18,824 bases of DNA. It comes from Dinoroseobacter sp034111085. Its GTDB lineage: Bacteria; Pseudomonadota; Alphaproteobacteria; Rhodobacterales; Rhodobacteraceae. A program made the position numbers and the translations under genes. Positions 1-7,329 of the stretch are shown here, piece by piece (position 1 is the first letter of the stretch; the number at the start of each line of letters is the position of its first letter). The stretch covers positions 1-18,824 of the forward strand of contig JAWUXZ010000055.1 of NCBI GenBank assembly GCA_034111085.1, in the 5' to 3' direction. The notes below the pieces were generated by a model. That model saw only the letters and a program-made list of their open reading frames with translations, did no database searches and was not told the origin of the DNA.

Positions 1-307
1 GCGCGTCGAACGCCTGGCGGGACATCGGTCTGTCATTTTTCCATCTGGCTGGCATGAGCAGAACAATACCAGAACATTTCAGATTGGCAAGCCGCGTAGC
101 ACTACATCCTGTGCTGCCGGATCAAAGGGGATAAGCCTTTCAGCCAGAATGTAGACGCCGGATTGCGAGTATAACTTGCTACTCTGCGTCTGGCTCGTTC
201 GATTGGTTTTTCTATTCGGCCCCACAAACTTTGACGTCAAACATGTCGGTTCAATGGAGTTCATTCAAAGCGCTACTACTGTGGTTGTGGTTGTTTAATT
301 GCCCGCA
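1..307. other. Left-edge stretch without a convincing gene
   Basis: I see no supported gene here. Short open frames exist on both strands, including a 61-codon one on the minus strand (79-264), but none has a recognisable family, a good ribosome binding site or convincing protein composition. A weak 5-bp stem (aaagg at 124-128, ccttt at 136-140) is present. The stretch could include the end of a gene lying mostly outside the window, but I cannot show this. Confidence 0.4.
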
Positions 308-721
308 CTAGCGTCGGAGGATATAGGAATCGGTTGTCGAACAAAAATCCTGATTTTCTCTCCCAAAAAGTTGCCCGTCGAAGGACACAGCTAAGGACAT
401 AAAGGCACAAACATCCGAAGCGAAAGCGGATTTGAAGCTGTACCCCTCTCCCGATTTCATTGTAACCGAAATCAAGTTCTCTCCCAATTCGGTTTCCGTC
501 CACGGTACGATGTAAAGCTCGACAATATCGATCCCAGTGTTGTTCCAGACAAACACATTTGGGCTCCCCTCAACATTCGGTGTTGCGGGCACCCATTCTT
601 CTGCAAACAAAGAATTTGGGTGGGTGGCAAGCAGGCCGAGATGCAGCGATGCGCGATCATCGCCAACTGGCCTTGTTGTGGTCGATGTCCTGCAACATAT
701 GGCCGAGCGCGCTGTCTGCAT
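308..721 (-). CDS. Truncated small periplasmic-type hypothetical protein
   Basis: Function unknown. Residues from about 36 to the end read as a compact beta-rich domain. It has an N-N-T-G motif at 60-63, E-L-Y at 68-70, and two cysteines (C105, C127) placed as in small secreted alphaproteobacterial proteins that repeat a pattern of N-[NS]-[ST]-G, then E-L-Y-[VI], then a paired cysteine (recalled pattern, not searched). Family members normally begin with a signal peptide. Here the first ~35 residues are polar, cysteine- and threonine-rich and not signal-like, and no good ribosome binding site precedes the start. I therefore think this is the C-terminal part of a gene whose 5' end was lost, with an accidental open extension. 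The start is unreliable and the true remnant may begin near 620. It may be a pseudogene. Confidence 0.45.
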   Translation of the reverse strand: MQTARSAICCRTSTTTRPVGDDRASLHLGLLATHPNSLFAEEWVPATPNVEGSPNVFVWNNTGIDIVELYIVPWTETELGENLISVTMKSGEGYSFKSAFASDVCAFMSLAVSFDGQLFGRENQDFCSTTDSYILRR

Positions 722-1172
722 CTGTCAGATGGATTATCAGGTGGTCCACGTGAGCGGGATAATTCGCCGATTCAAGGCATAGGTACGGCGTAGTCCAGCC
801 CTCCACGCCCCGACAACTTTGACACAGCACAGCGCGCAAAGCGGTCTGGCGGCGGGAATATTCGCGTTGAATTAAATGAAGCTCTTTACCAGTACACAAC
901 GCACGCCTGAAGGAAGACCGGTTGTTTCATGTGCATTCTGGCGTCAAGTTTCCTCCCGCTCGCAAGACGACGTTTGCAGTGACAACATCATAAAGCGCGG
1001 TTTTTGGAGTGGGCAACGGGCAGTCAACGGTGCTCGCGCGGGAGCCAATACCCGATCACGCGCTAACCTTGGCTGCTCGCGACGTGCGCAACGTGGCTGA
1101 AGAGACCAGAGCGCTCGCGTACGCTGCAACATACCAATTGATACGCCACTGATGCCGCACTAGCGTTAAGGC
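722..1172. other. Poorly coding stretch upstream of the M20 gene
   Basis: About 450 bases with no intact gene. Short open frames on both strands (for example 657-899 minus and 876-1100 plus) have no recognisable family. The only piece with protein-like pattern is the possible ABC-ATPase scrap at 994-1152, listed separately. Together with the truncated gene to its left, this suggests eroded DNA left by deletions or rearrangement. Confidence 0.4.
994..1152 (+). pseudogene. Possible remnant of a BMP/nucleoside-type ABC ATPase
   Basis: One plus-strand frame, open between TAA at 991 and TGA at 1150, gives about 52 residues. They contain G-V-G-N-G-Q-S, then L-T-L-A-A-R-D-V, then E-E-T-R-A-L-A-Y. 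This order resembles the second nucleotide-binding domain of BMP-linked (PnrA/Nup-type) sugar or nucleoside ABC ATPases, where a degenerate Walker A reads A-G-N-G-Q and is followed by a strand, a G-R-D-V turn and an A-L-G-L-A-Y-like segment. No start codon or ribosome binding site is evident, and the rest of such a ~500-residue protein is missing. It ends 20 bases before the M20 gene, as if it were the debris of a transporter gene once upstream. The match is from memory and short, so chance resemblance is possible. Confidence 0.22.
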
Positions 1173-2465
1173 ATGCAAAACTCCCAAAAGCTTTCCTGCC
1201 TTAGCCCAGATACTGCCGAACCACTGAGGCGTGCAGCAGCTGCCCAGCAGCAGAAACTAATCGCACAACGGCGCGCCTTCCACGCATTGCCAGAGCTTGG
1301 TTGGCAGGAAGTGCAGACAACGGCAGCTATCGTCAAAGATCTGATCGAGGCCGGATATGAGGTGGTCTCAGGTCCCGCATTCCTAGGTGAAGTCGTACGG
1401 CTGGGAATGAGCGCCGATCCAATCGCGGGCGAAGGCGATACTGGATGTATTGCGCTGTATGATACTGGACGGCCTGGCCCGACGGTCTGTATGCGAGTTG
1501 ATATCGACGCGCTTCCGATTTCTGAAGCGGGCGGCAACCACGCGCCTGCCGCCCAAGGCTTCGTCTCGAAGAACCCCGGTGTCATGCATTCGTGCGGCCA
1601 TGACGGACATGCAGCTATTGGGCTAGCAACCGCTCGGGTCTTAGAACCCTATCTCAAGACCGGGCGGGGGAAACTGAAGCTCCTTTTCCAACCCGCCGAA
1701 GAAGGTGGGCGTGGCGGACGGGCCGTCGCCGAGGCGGGTTGGATGGACGATGTCGACCTGTTCTTTGCCATTCATTTGGGGCTTGGCGTCCCATCAGACA
1801 GCGCCGCATTCGCCGTACACGGGGTTTTGGCCAATATGCGCTATGACGTTTTATTCAAAGGGAGAGCCGCCCACGCTGGAAAGACGCCAGAGGGCGGACG
1901 CAGCGCCCTGTTGGCCGCCTGTCAGGCAGTCTTGGGGCTGCATACGATGGCGCAATCTAGCCAACCGGGCATCCGCGTGAATGTCGGCCTCCTAGAGGCC
2001 GGAACCGCCGTGAACATAGTCCCTGAGGAGGCTAGGTTCACCTTCGAGATGCGGGCGCAAGAGACCGAAGATCTTGATGCGCTGAAGACGCGGTGTTGTG
2101 CGTTCATTGAGGCAACGGCCCAAGCGCACGGAGTCGAGTGCACCTTTTCGCAGGGGGGCGGCGCTTCCGGGCATTCAAATTCCACGGCGATCTCGGACTG
2201 GGCTGCGGGCATCAACGCGACCACAGGCGCTTTTGCAAACGTAGTTCCTGACTTCTTCTTTGGCGCGAGCGAGGATGCTGGAACACTTGCGCACCAAGTG
2301 ACCAAACGTGGTGGGATTGCCGGGATATTCGTTCTGGGCGCGGATTTGGCAGACGACCATCATACTCCGAATTTCGACTTCGAAGAGGGAGCATTGGTAA
2401 AGTCCGTCTTGCTTTGCTCAGGTCTGATCGCGGCAGCCCTGGAGTTGCAGCTCGACCAAGCGTGA
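1173..2465 (+). CDS. M20D amidohydrolase, AbgA-like
   Basis: Zinc-dependent amidohydrolase of peptidase family M20, subfamily D, predicted to remove an acyl or aroyl group from an amino acid in the cytoplasm. The 430 residues match the length and layout of AbgA (p-aminobenzoyl-glutamate hydrolase subunit A), including a D-T-G-R-P-G-P segment before the metal-site strand (97-103). Visible metal ligands are C141 and H143 in H-S-C-G-H-D-G-H, E176/E177 in Q-P-A-E-E-G, H201, and H396/H397 in D-D-H-H-T-P. H234 lies in the dimerisation domain motif A-A-H-A-G. There is no signal peptide and no AbgB or AbgT partner beside it, so the substrate is uncertain; hippurate, N-acetyl or indole-acetyl amino acids are alternatives. 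The ATG at 1173 has only AAGG immediately upstream, too close for an ideal ribosome binding site, so translation may be weak or the 5' context altered. Confidence 0.93.
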   Translation: MQNSQKLSCLSPDTAEPLRRAAAAQQQKLIAQRRAFHALPELGWQEVQTTAAIVKDLIEAGYEVVSGPAFLGEVVRLGMSADPIAGEGDTGCIALYDTGRPGPTVCMRVDIDALPISEAGGNHAPAAQGFVSKNPGVMHSCGHDGHAAIGLATARVLEPYLKTGRGKLKLLFQPAEEGGRGGRAVAEAGWMDDVDLFFAIHLGLGVPSDSAAFAVHGVLANMRYDVLFKGRAAHAGKTPEGGRSALLAACQAVLGLHTMAQSSQPGIRVNVGLLEAGTAVNIVPEEARFTFEMRAQETEDLDALKTRCCAFIEATAQAHGVECTFSQGGGASGHSNSTAISDWAAGINATTGAFANVVPDFFFGASEDAGTLAHQVTKRGGIAGIFVLGADLADDHHTPNFDFEEGALVKSVLLCSGLIAAALELQLDQA

Positions 2466-2529
2466 ACGAAGAAACGTCGGCGCGCGTCGGTGCTGGGCGA
2501 GAACGAACTTGTGACGAGGCGGAGTTGCC

Positions 2530-2560
2530 CTTGGGTCGCGAACGCAAGTTCGAGCCCAAG
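2530..2560. terminator. Stem-loop between convergent genes, GCAA loop
   Basis: Outer arms cttggg (2530-2535) and cccaag (2555-2560), inner arms cgaac (2539-2543) and gttcg (2548-2552), loop gcaa (2544-2547), with a small internal loop. It sits between the ends of the M20 gene (plus) and the small membrane protein gene (minus). There is no U-run on either side, so it may be a bidirectional or 3'-end-stabilising hairpin rather than a classic intrinsic terminator. Confidence 0.4.
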
Positions 2561-2592
2561 AAACTGCCCAGCGAAGGCGGTTTTCTTCGATA

Positions 2593-2796
2593 TCAGCCTT
2601 TGCGGAAAAAAGGGATGATGAACACCAAACAAGCGACTAGAAAGAACATGCTACCCGCAGTCGCCCAGAAGTTTCCGATGCTCGCGACAATAAATGAAGC
2701 CGCAGAAAGTATAAACAAAACCCATCCTAAGAAGTCGATTTGCCGGTTGCTGACTTTCCTGCGTCCGTCAGGCTTCCTATGAAATCCTAGGCTCAT
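2593..2796 (-). CDS. Small two-helix membrane protein
   Basis: A 67-residue protein of unknown function. A basic N-terminal tail (R7, K8, R12, R13, K14) is followed by two hydrophobic helices, about 22-42 and 46-63, and a short basic end. This fits a hairpin in the inner membrane with both ends on the cytoplasmic side. It resembles small conserved Rhodobacterales membrane proteins carrying a G-W-V-L-F-x-x-S-A core and F-F-L-V-A-C near the second helix (recalled, not searched). The start at 2796 is supported by AGGA about 9 bases upstream (caggatggtcttaa before the ATG). It is convergent with the M20 gene and has no operon partner. The hydrophobic pattern on this strand makes it more likely real than the plus-strand frames across it. 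Confidence 0.68.
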   Translation of the reverse strand: MSLGFHRKPDGRRKVSNRQIDFLGWVLFILSAASFIVASIGNFWATAGSMFFLVACLVFIIPFFRKG

Positions 2797-3056
2797 TTAA
2801 GACCATCCTGCTCGTTTGTGATTGGTAGAATGGCATTGAGCGCAACCAACGGCAACGTCGTCCTGCCCAAAGGAGTTTGGTGCTCAGCAGGTTCAGCCCG
2901 GACATGCGAGAAAACCAACGATGACGACCGACAGCAATCTCAAGTTCAAGAGCGCGCAAAAGTAGTTTCCCTAGAGCGAAATGCTCTCGCATGGTGGTCG
3001 AAATTGAAAATGGCGTTGGAGCTAAGTGATGTAGTCGCTGCTTGCTACCTTTGGCG

Positions 3057-3956
3057 CTATCCTTGCACGGCAACCTGCTGCAGCCAGATTGCGAACGCAT
3101 CCATCGCTGCACTTTCCTCTCGCGGTGTCGGCCGGATCAAGGCGTAGGGCGTTTCGCCACTCATAGTCCGCGGATGAACTTTGTGTAACGCGCCCGAAGC
3201 TATCGCCGGCTGCGCGAAGATATCAGGCAAAAGTGCAATTCCAAGCCCCGCCTCAGCTGCTGAAATAGCCATATCAAAATGCTGAACCCTTGGCCCTTGC
3301 AAACGCTCAACCCGCGTGACTTCAGCACCGGTAAACCAATCGTTCCAAAGCTCAGGCCGTGTCGCAAGTTGAATGAGAGGATACTGCGCCAAATCATCAT
3401 TGGTAAGATCCTGAGCCACCGCTACCAGACAAGGTGCCGCGACTATTATGAGTGACTCGTCTAACAGATGCACAGCGTCCGTGTCTTTTCGAGCCATCAC
3501 AGCCCTTTGTATCGCCGCATCAAATGGACTCTCGTCGAAATCCACAGGGTGAAGCGCAGAGGCAAGGTCGATCGAGACATTGGGATGGGATTTAAGGAAA
3601 TCTGGTAGCCTTGGGATCAACCAAGTGGCCGCAAATGTCGGAAGAACCGCCAACCGAAGGACATCTCCGCCCCCACTGTAGGCCATTGCCATCTTTGCCG
3701 AGCGGTCCAAACGGATCAGAATATCCCGTGAATCGTGAACCATTGCACGGCCGGCATCCGACAGCCGCAACCTCTTGCGCACACGGTGGAACAGCTGCAC
3801 GCCCAGCCTCTCCTCCAGCGAACGGATGGAACGACTAACAGCACTTTGTGTAAGATTTAGCGCATCGGCAGCACGAGAAACCGATCCAAGATCGCCGCAA
3901 AACACCAAAGCGCGAAGTTCCTGAACGCTAGGCGTGTAATTGGGCCGATATACCAT
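3057..3956 (-). CDS. LysR-family regulator, divergent from gcdH
   Basis: LysR-type transcriptional regulator of 299 residues. The N-terminal winged HTH spans about 8-67, with the recognition helix region A-D-A-L-N-L-T-Q-S-A-V-S-R-S-I near 30-44 and the typical linker L-E-E-R-L-G-V-Q-L-F-H-R after it. The remainder is the periplasmic-binding-like effector domain. I chose the ATG at 3956 because it has GGGA five bases upstream and gives the family's usual length. An ATG at 3974 lacks a ribosome binding site, and further in-frame extension would run into the divergent dehydrogenase gene. LysR genes next to gcdH (called GcdR in pseudomonads) usually activate it in response to glutarate or a related compound. 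That role here is inferred from position. The HTH is closer in style to GcvA-like regulators. Confidence 0.93.
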   Translation of the reverse strand: MVYRPNYTPSVQELRALVFCGDLGSVSRAADALNLTQSAVSRSIRSLEERLGVQLFHRVRKRLRLSDAGRAMVHDSRDILIRLDRSAKMAMAYSGGGDVLRLAVLPTFAATWLIPRLPDFLKSHPNVSIDLASALHPVDFDESPFDAAIQRAVMARKDTDAVHLLDESLIIVAAPCLVAVAQDLTNDDLAQYPLIQLATRPELWNDWFTGAEVTRVERLQGPRVQHFDMAISAAEAGLGIALLPDIFAQPAIASGALHKVHPRTMSGETPYALIRPTPREESAAMDAFAIWLQQVAVQG

Positions 3957-4047
3957 TACATTCCCAAGACTCATCAAGTTTGAATTTTCTATCGTTACCA
4001 GCACGACATAATTTTTGCTAGAAGTAGTGAACCACGAGGAGTTCGAG
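3957..4047. promoter_or_regulatory. Divergent LysR/gcdH control region
   Basis: A 91-base intergenic region between divergent starts. It contains an interrupted dyad, TCGT (3992-3995) and ACGA (4003-4006), T-N13-A overall, close to but not exactly the T-N11-A LysR box. CATAAT at 4007-4012 is a plausible -10 element for gcdH, with no clear -35. LysR regulators usually bind such divergent regions and repress their own gene. The specific site is inference. Confidence 0.4.
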
Positions 4048-5256
4048 ATGTCCCTGAAAGCCAAAGATGCCCCTGATCTTAACAAGTTCAATTGGGAAGA
4101 CCCTTTCTCGCTCGAAACCCAGCTAACAGAAGAAGAGCGCATGTTGCGCGATGCGGCGAAGGCATATGCCCAAGACAAGCTCCAGCCGCGTGTGATTGCA
4201 GCCTTTCGCGATGAAGAGACGGATTCGTCGATCTTCCACGAAATGGGCGGAATGGGCCTGCTCGGCATCACCATTCCCGAGGAATATGGCGGCCTTGGCG
4301 CATCATATGTGTCTTATGGCCTCGTGGCGCGCGAAATTGAACGGGTCGATAGTGGCTACCGCTCAATGATGTCGGTTCAAAGCTCGCTCGTGATGTATCC
4401 GATCTACGCGTACGGATCAGAAGAACAGCGCAAGAAATACCTTCCAAAACTCGCAAGCGGTGAATGGATTGGTTGCTTTGGCTTAACAGAGCCAGACGCA
4501 GGAAGTGATCCTTCGGGGATGAAAACAATTGCCAAGAAAACGGCTTCCGGCTTCACGATCTCAGGTACGAAGATGTGGATCTCCAACAGCCCGATCGCGG
4601 ATGTTTTCGTCGTATGGGCAAAATCAGAGGCCCATGGCGGAAAGATCCGTGGTTTCGTATTAGACAAGGGCACCAAGGGGCTGTCCGCGCCAAAGATTGG
4701 CGGAAAGTTATCCTTGCGTGCCAGCATCACCGGCGAGATCGTGATGGAAGGTGTCGAGGTTGGCGAAGACGCACTTCTGCCCAATATTGAAGGCCTGAAA
4801 GGGCCGTTTGGCTGTCTGAACCGCGCGCGTTACGGAATTAGTTGGGGCGTCCTTGGTGCCGCAGAATTCTGTATGAACGCTGCGCGTCAATACGGCTTGG
4901 ACCGCAAACAATTTGGAAAGCCTTTGGCGCAAACCCAGCTGCATCAGCTGAAGCTCACCAACATGTTGACCGATATCACCCTGGGCCTGCAGGCCAGCTT
5001 GCGCGTTGGCCGGCTTATGGACGAGGCACAGGCTGCCCCAGAAATGATTTCGCTCATCAAACGCAACAACTGCGGCAAAGCCCTAGACATCGCGAGGGTG
5101 TCTCGGGACATGCATGGAGGTAACGGGATTTCAGAAGAGTTCCAGATCATGCGCCATATGGTTAACCTCGAAACCGTCAATACCTATGAGGGCACACACG
5201 ACGTTCATGCTCTAATAATAGGTCGTGCCATCACGGGTTTGCAGGCGTTCTCTTAG
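4048..5256 (+). CDS. gcdH: Glutaryl-CoA dehydrogenase
   Basis: FAD enzyme that oxidises and decarboxylates glutaryl-CoA to crotonyl-CoA in the cytoplasm, passing electrons to ETF. It serves lysine, hydroxylysine, tryptophan and glutarate catabolism. The 402 residues track the human and bacterial enzymes along their whole length. Landmarks are R-S-M-M-S-V-Q-S-S-L-V-M, G-C-F-G-L-T-E-P-D-A-G-S-D-P, P-F-G-C-L-N-x-A-R-Y-G-I, and N-T-Y-E-G-T-H-D near the end, where Glu381 is the catalytic base. The decarboxylating Arg region is conserved. The start at 4048 is fixed by GAGGAG six bases upstream (gaggagttcgag); the in-frame ATG at 4015 lacks a site and gives an N-terminus unlike the family. It is divergent from a LysR gene, which probably regulates it, and has no downstream partner such as a CoA transferase in this window. 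Confidence 0.97.
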   Translation: MSLKAKDAPDLNKFNWEDPFSLETQLTEEERMLRDAAKAYAQDKLQPRVIAAFRDEETDSSIFHEMGGMGLLGITIPEEYGGLGASYVSYGLVAREIERVDSGYRSMMSVQSSLVMYPIYAYGSEEQRKKYLPKLASGEWIGCFGLTEPDAGSDPSGMKTIAKKTASGFTISGTKMWISNSPIADVFVVWAKSEAHGGKIRGFVLDKGTKGLSAPKIGGKLSLRASITGEIVMEGVEVGEDALLPNIEGLKGPFGCLNRARYGISWGVLGAAEFCMNAARQYGLDRKQFGKPLAQTQLHQLKLTNMLTDITLGLQASLRVGRLMDEAQAAPEMISLIKRNNCGKALDIARVSRDMHGGNGISEEFQIMRHMVNLETVNTYEGTHDVHALIIGRAITGLQAFS

Positions 5257-5272
5257 GGAGCCCAAGAGTTTT

Positions 5273-5297
5273 CCACGGTCGCTCCAAGTGGCCGTGG
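5273..5297. terminator. Stem-loop between gcdH and the TRAP operon
   Basis: Arms ccacggtc (5273-5280) and ggccgtgg (5290-5297) form 8 pairs including one G-U, around a 9-base loop. An alternative, mutually exclusive stem is gctcca (5281-5286) with tggagc (5295-5300). It lies in the 72-base gap between two convergent genes, as expected for a shared terminator, but no U-run follows on either strand. Confidence 0.4.
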
Positions 5298-5328
5298 AGC
5301 CGAGTGGAACAAACGCTGTATAAGCGCC

Positions 5329-7320
5329 TCAGACCGCCGCAGTTGACCCTTCACGGCGGCTCTGCATCCAGTTCATGGTCAAGACCACAATCAAGATTGC
5401 AACACCTACCGCCTCCGCAACGAGGTCCGGCCAGAAGACCGCGACCACACCGGGGACGATCAGCGCGCGTTGCCACAAACGCATCGTCGCAAAGAGAAAC
5501 CCCTCCAGACAAGCCGCAAAAGCTGTCAGCGCAACGATTGCCAAGAACCCGTCCCACAGGACCAGCGGAATAGGCCCTCCGAGGATGATACTGTCGTTAA
5601 ACACCATAAACAGTGGGATCAAATAAAGTCCTTTGGCGAACTTCCAAGACTGGAAGCTGGTCTCCATCGGTTTCGATCCGGCAATTGCGGCCCCCGCGAA
5701 GGCCGCGAGCGCTATGGGAGGCGTCACATTGCTGTCCTGACTATACCAGAATACCACCAGATGCGCGATCAGAAGCGGAATGCCGAATTCTGCGGTCAAC
5801 GCCGGGCCCACAAGAATGATCAGCACGATATAGGCTGCCGTCACAGGTAGGCCCATGCCCAAGATCAGACTGGCGATCAGCACTAGCAACAGCGCCAGTA
5901 CGATATTTCCGCCCGAGAACGCGATCATCATGGACGAGAATTTCAGCCCCAGACCGGTCAGCCCCACCACCCCTACGATGATGCCCGCCACTGCGCATGC
6001 CATCGATACCGCGACCGCGTTGCGCGCGCCAAGCTCCAACGCCTGAAGGGCCAGCGACAGGCCGCGTTTGCACAGAACAACAAGGCCATCCATTGTCGGC
6101 CGGTCGTTTGCATAGGTCCACAACGCTTTGGCCGAGGCGGCAACAACAACTGATACAATGGCATAGAACCCCACCCGCATCGGTGAATAACCCGCAACCA
6201 GAAGCCAGACCAGTGCAACGAGGGGCAGCATGAAGTGCCAACCATCCACCATAACTTTGCGCACACTTGGCAGCTCTTCCGCAGAAAGGCCGGTCATGCC
6301 TTGCTTGACCGCTGCGATATGCACGAGCAGGTAAACAGCCCCAAAGTACAGGAAAGCCGGAAAGATCGAAACCAACACGATGTCGACGTAAGGCACCCGT
6401 GTGAATTCGGACATCAGGAACGCACCCGCACCCATCAGGGGTGGCATGATCTGGCCGCCGGTTGAAGCCGCAGCCTCGATCCCACCGGCCTGCGCCGGAC
6501 GATATCCGAGTTTCTTCATCAAGGGGATCGTGAAGGCACCGGTTGAGACCACATTGGCGATTGCCGAGCCTGAAATGGAACCCATTCCCGCGCTGGCAAT
6601 AACGGCGGCCTTGGCCGGCCCGCCACGCTGGCGGCCTGTCGCGGCATAGGCCAAATCAATGAAGAACTTGCCCGCTCCAGTGACTTCCAAAAAAGCCCCG
6701 AACAGTACGAAGACAAAGACAAAGGTCGCAGCCACGCCAAGGGGCAGACCGAAAATGCCCTCGGCACCAAGCGTCAACTGGCTGGACAGACGTTCTATGG
6801 TATAGCCGCGGTGGTTCAGGATGCCGGGCATCCAATCCGCCAGAAACGGCAATTCCCCTCTGCTTCCCGCGAAGGCATAAACGATGAACACTGCACCGAT
6901 GATGGTCATGCCAAGCCCGACAGACCGCCGCGCGGCCTCCAGCACAACAAGGGCGGTGATGATGCCGACTGCGACATCAATCTGTCGTGGGAACAGAGAA
7001 TTGGCGATGATGTCGATATTCATCGGCACCCAGAGGCCGACAAGGACACCAGTGGCAATCAGCGCTCCGTCGATCAGCCATCCAAGCGCCCCACGAGGGC
7101 GATGCTGGCCGAAGGCCGGATAGATCATGAAGGTCAGCACAAGGACAAACCCCAAGTGGATCGGGCGCTGGAAAAAAAGGCCAAGCGGCTGAACGCCTGC
7201 TGCGTAAAGCTGGAATACGGATAATGCGATGGCGACAATGGCGATGAGCCGCAGCATCAATCGCGTCGTTGAGGGGGAAGATTCCGGCATTGATGGGCGT
7301 TCGGAAAGCTCGGCAGTCAT
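5329..7320 (-). CDS. TRAP transporter fused permease (DctQM type)
   Basis: A 663-residue inner-membrane protein joining the small (DctQ, 4-helix) and large (DctM, ~12-helix) TRAP subunits, as is usual for the TAXI branch. It uses a sodium or proton gradient to import the compound captured by the TAXI binding protein. Visible family motifs are S-T-G-G-Q-I-M-P-P at about 286-294 and G-M-G-L-P-V-T-A-A-Y at about 488-497, the two inverted-repeat hairpin regions that form the transport site. Hydrophobic segments cover most of the length, and the N-terminal ~20 residues are polar and cytoplasmic. The ATG at 7320 has gagggga four bases upstream, and the gene starts 9 bases after the DUF1850 stop, so it is co-transcribed. 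The substrate is unknown; known TAXI systems take up C4-C5 dicarboxylates or glutamate-like compounds. Confidence 0.96.
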   Translation of the reverse strand: MTAELSERPSMPESSPSTTRLMLRLIAIVAIALSVFQLYAAGVQPLGLFFQRPIHLGFVLVLTFMIYPAFGQHRPRGALGWLIDGALIATGVLVGLWVPMNIDIIANSLFPRQIDVAVGIITALVVLEAARRSVGLGMTIIGAVFIVYAFAGSRGELPFLADWMPGILNHRGYTIERLSSQLTLGAEGIFGLPLGVAATFVFVFVLFGAFLEVTGAGKFFIDLAYAATGRQRGGPAKAAVIASAGMGSISGSAIANVVSTGAFTIPLMKKLGYRPAQAGGIEAAASTGGQIMPPLMGAGAFLMSEFTRVPYVDIVLVSIFPAFLYFGAVYLLVHIAAVKQGMTGLSAEELPSVRKVMVDGWHFMLPLVALVWLLVAGYSPMRVGFYAIVSVVVAASAKALWTYANDRPTMDGLVVLCKRGLSLALQALELGARNAVAVSMACAVAGIIVGVVGLTGLGLKFSSMMIAFSGGNIVLALLLVLIASLILGMGLPVTAAYIVLIILVGPALTAEFGIPLLIAHLVVFWYSQDSNVTPPIALAAFAGAAIAGSKPMETSFQSWKFAKGLYLIPLFMVFNDSIILGGPIPLVLWDGFLAIVALTAFAACLEGFLFATMRLWQRALIVPGVVAVFWPDLVAEAVGVAILIVVLTMNWMQSRREGSTAAV

Positions 7321-7329
7321 ATTATCCCC

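Noticed and set aside
657..899. Minus-strand 80-codon frame with a fairly protein-like second half
   Set aside because: No family recognised, no ribosome site, and it overlaps the truncated gene to the left; left as unexplained eroded sequence.
2777..3112. Minus-strand frame of 111 codons overlapping the small membrane protein start and the LysR end
   Set aside because: No family resemblance or ribosome site, and it overlaps two better-supported genes.
5375..7224. Several plus-strand open frames of 60-140 codons across the TRAP permease gene
   Set aside because: They are antisense to a protein with clear family motifs, rich in Arg/Pro/His as expected for antisense frames, and have no ribosome sites.
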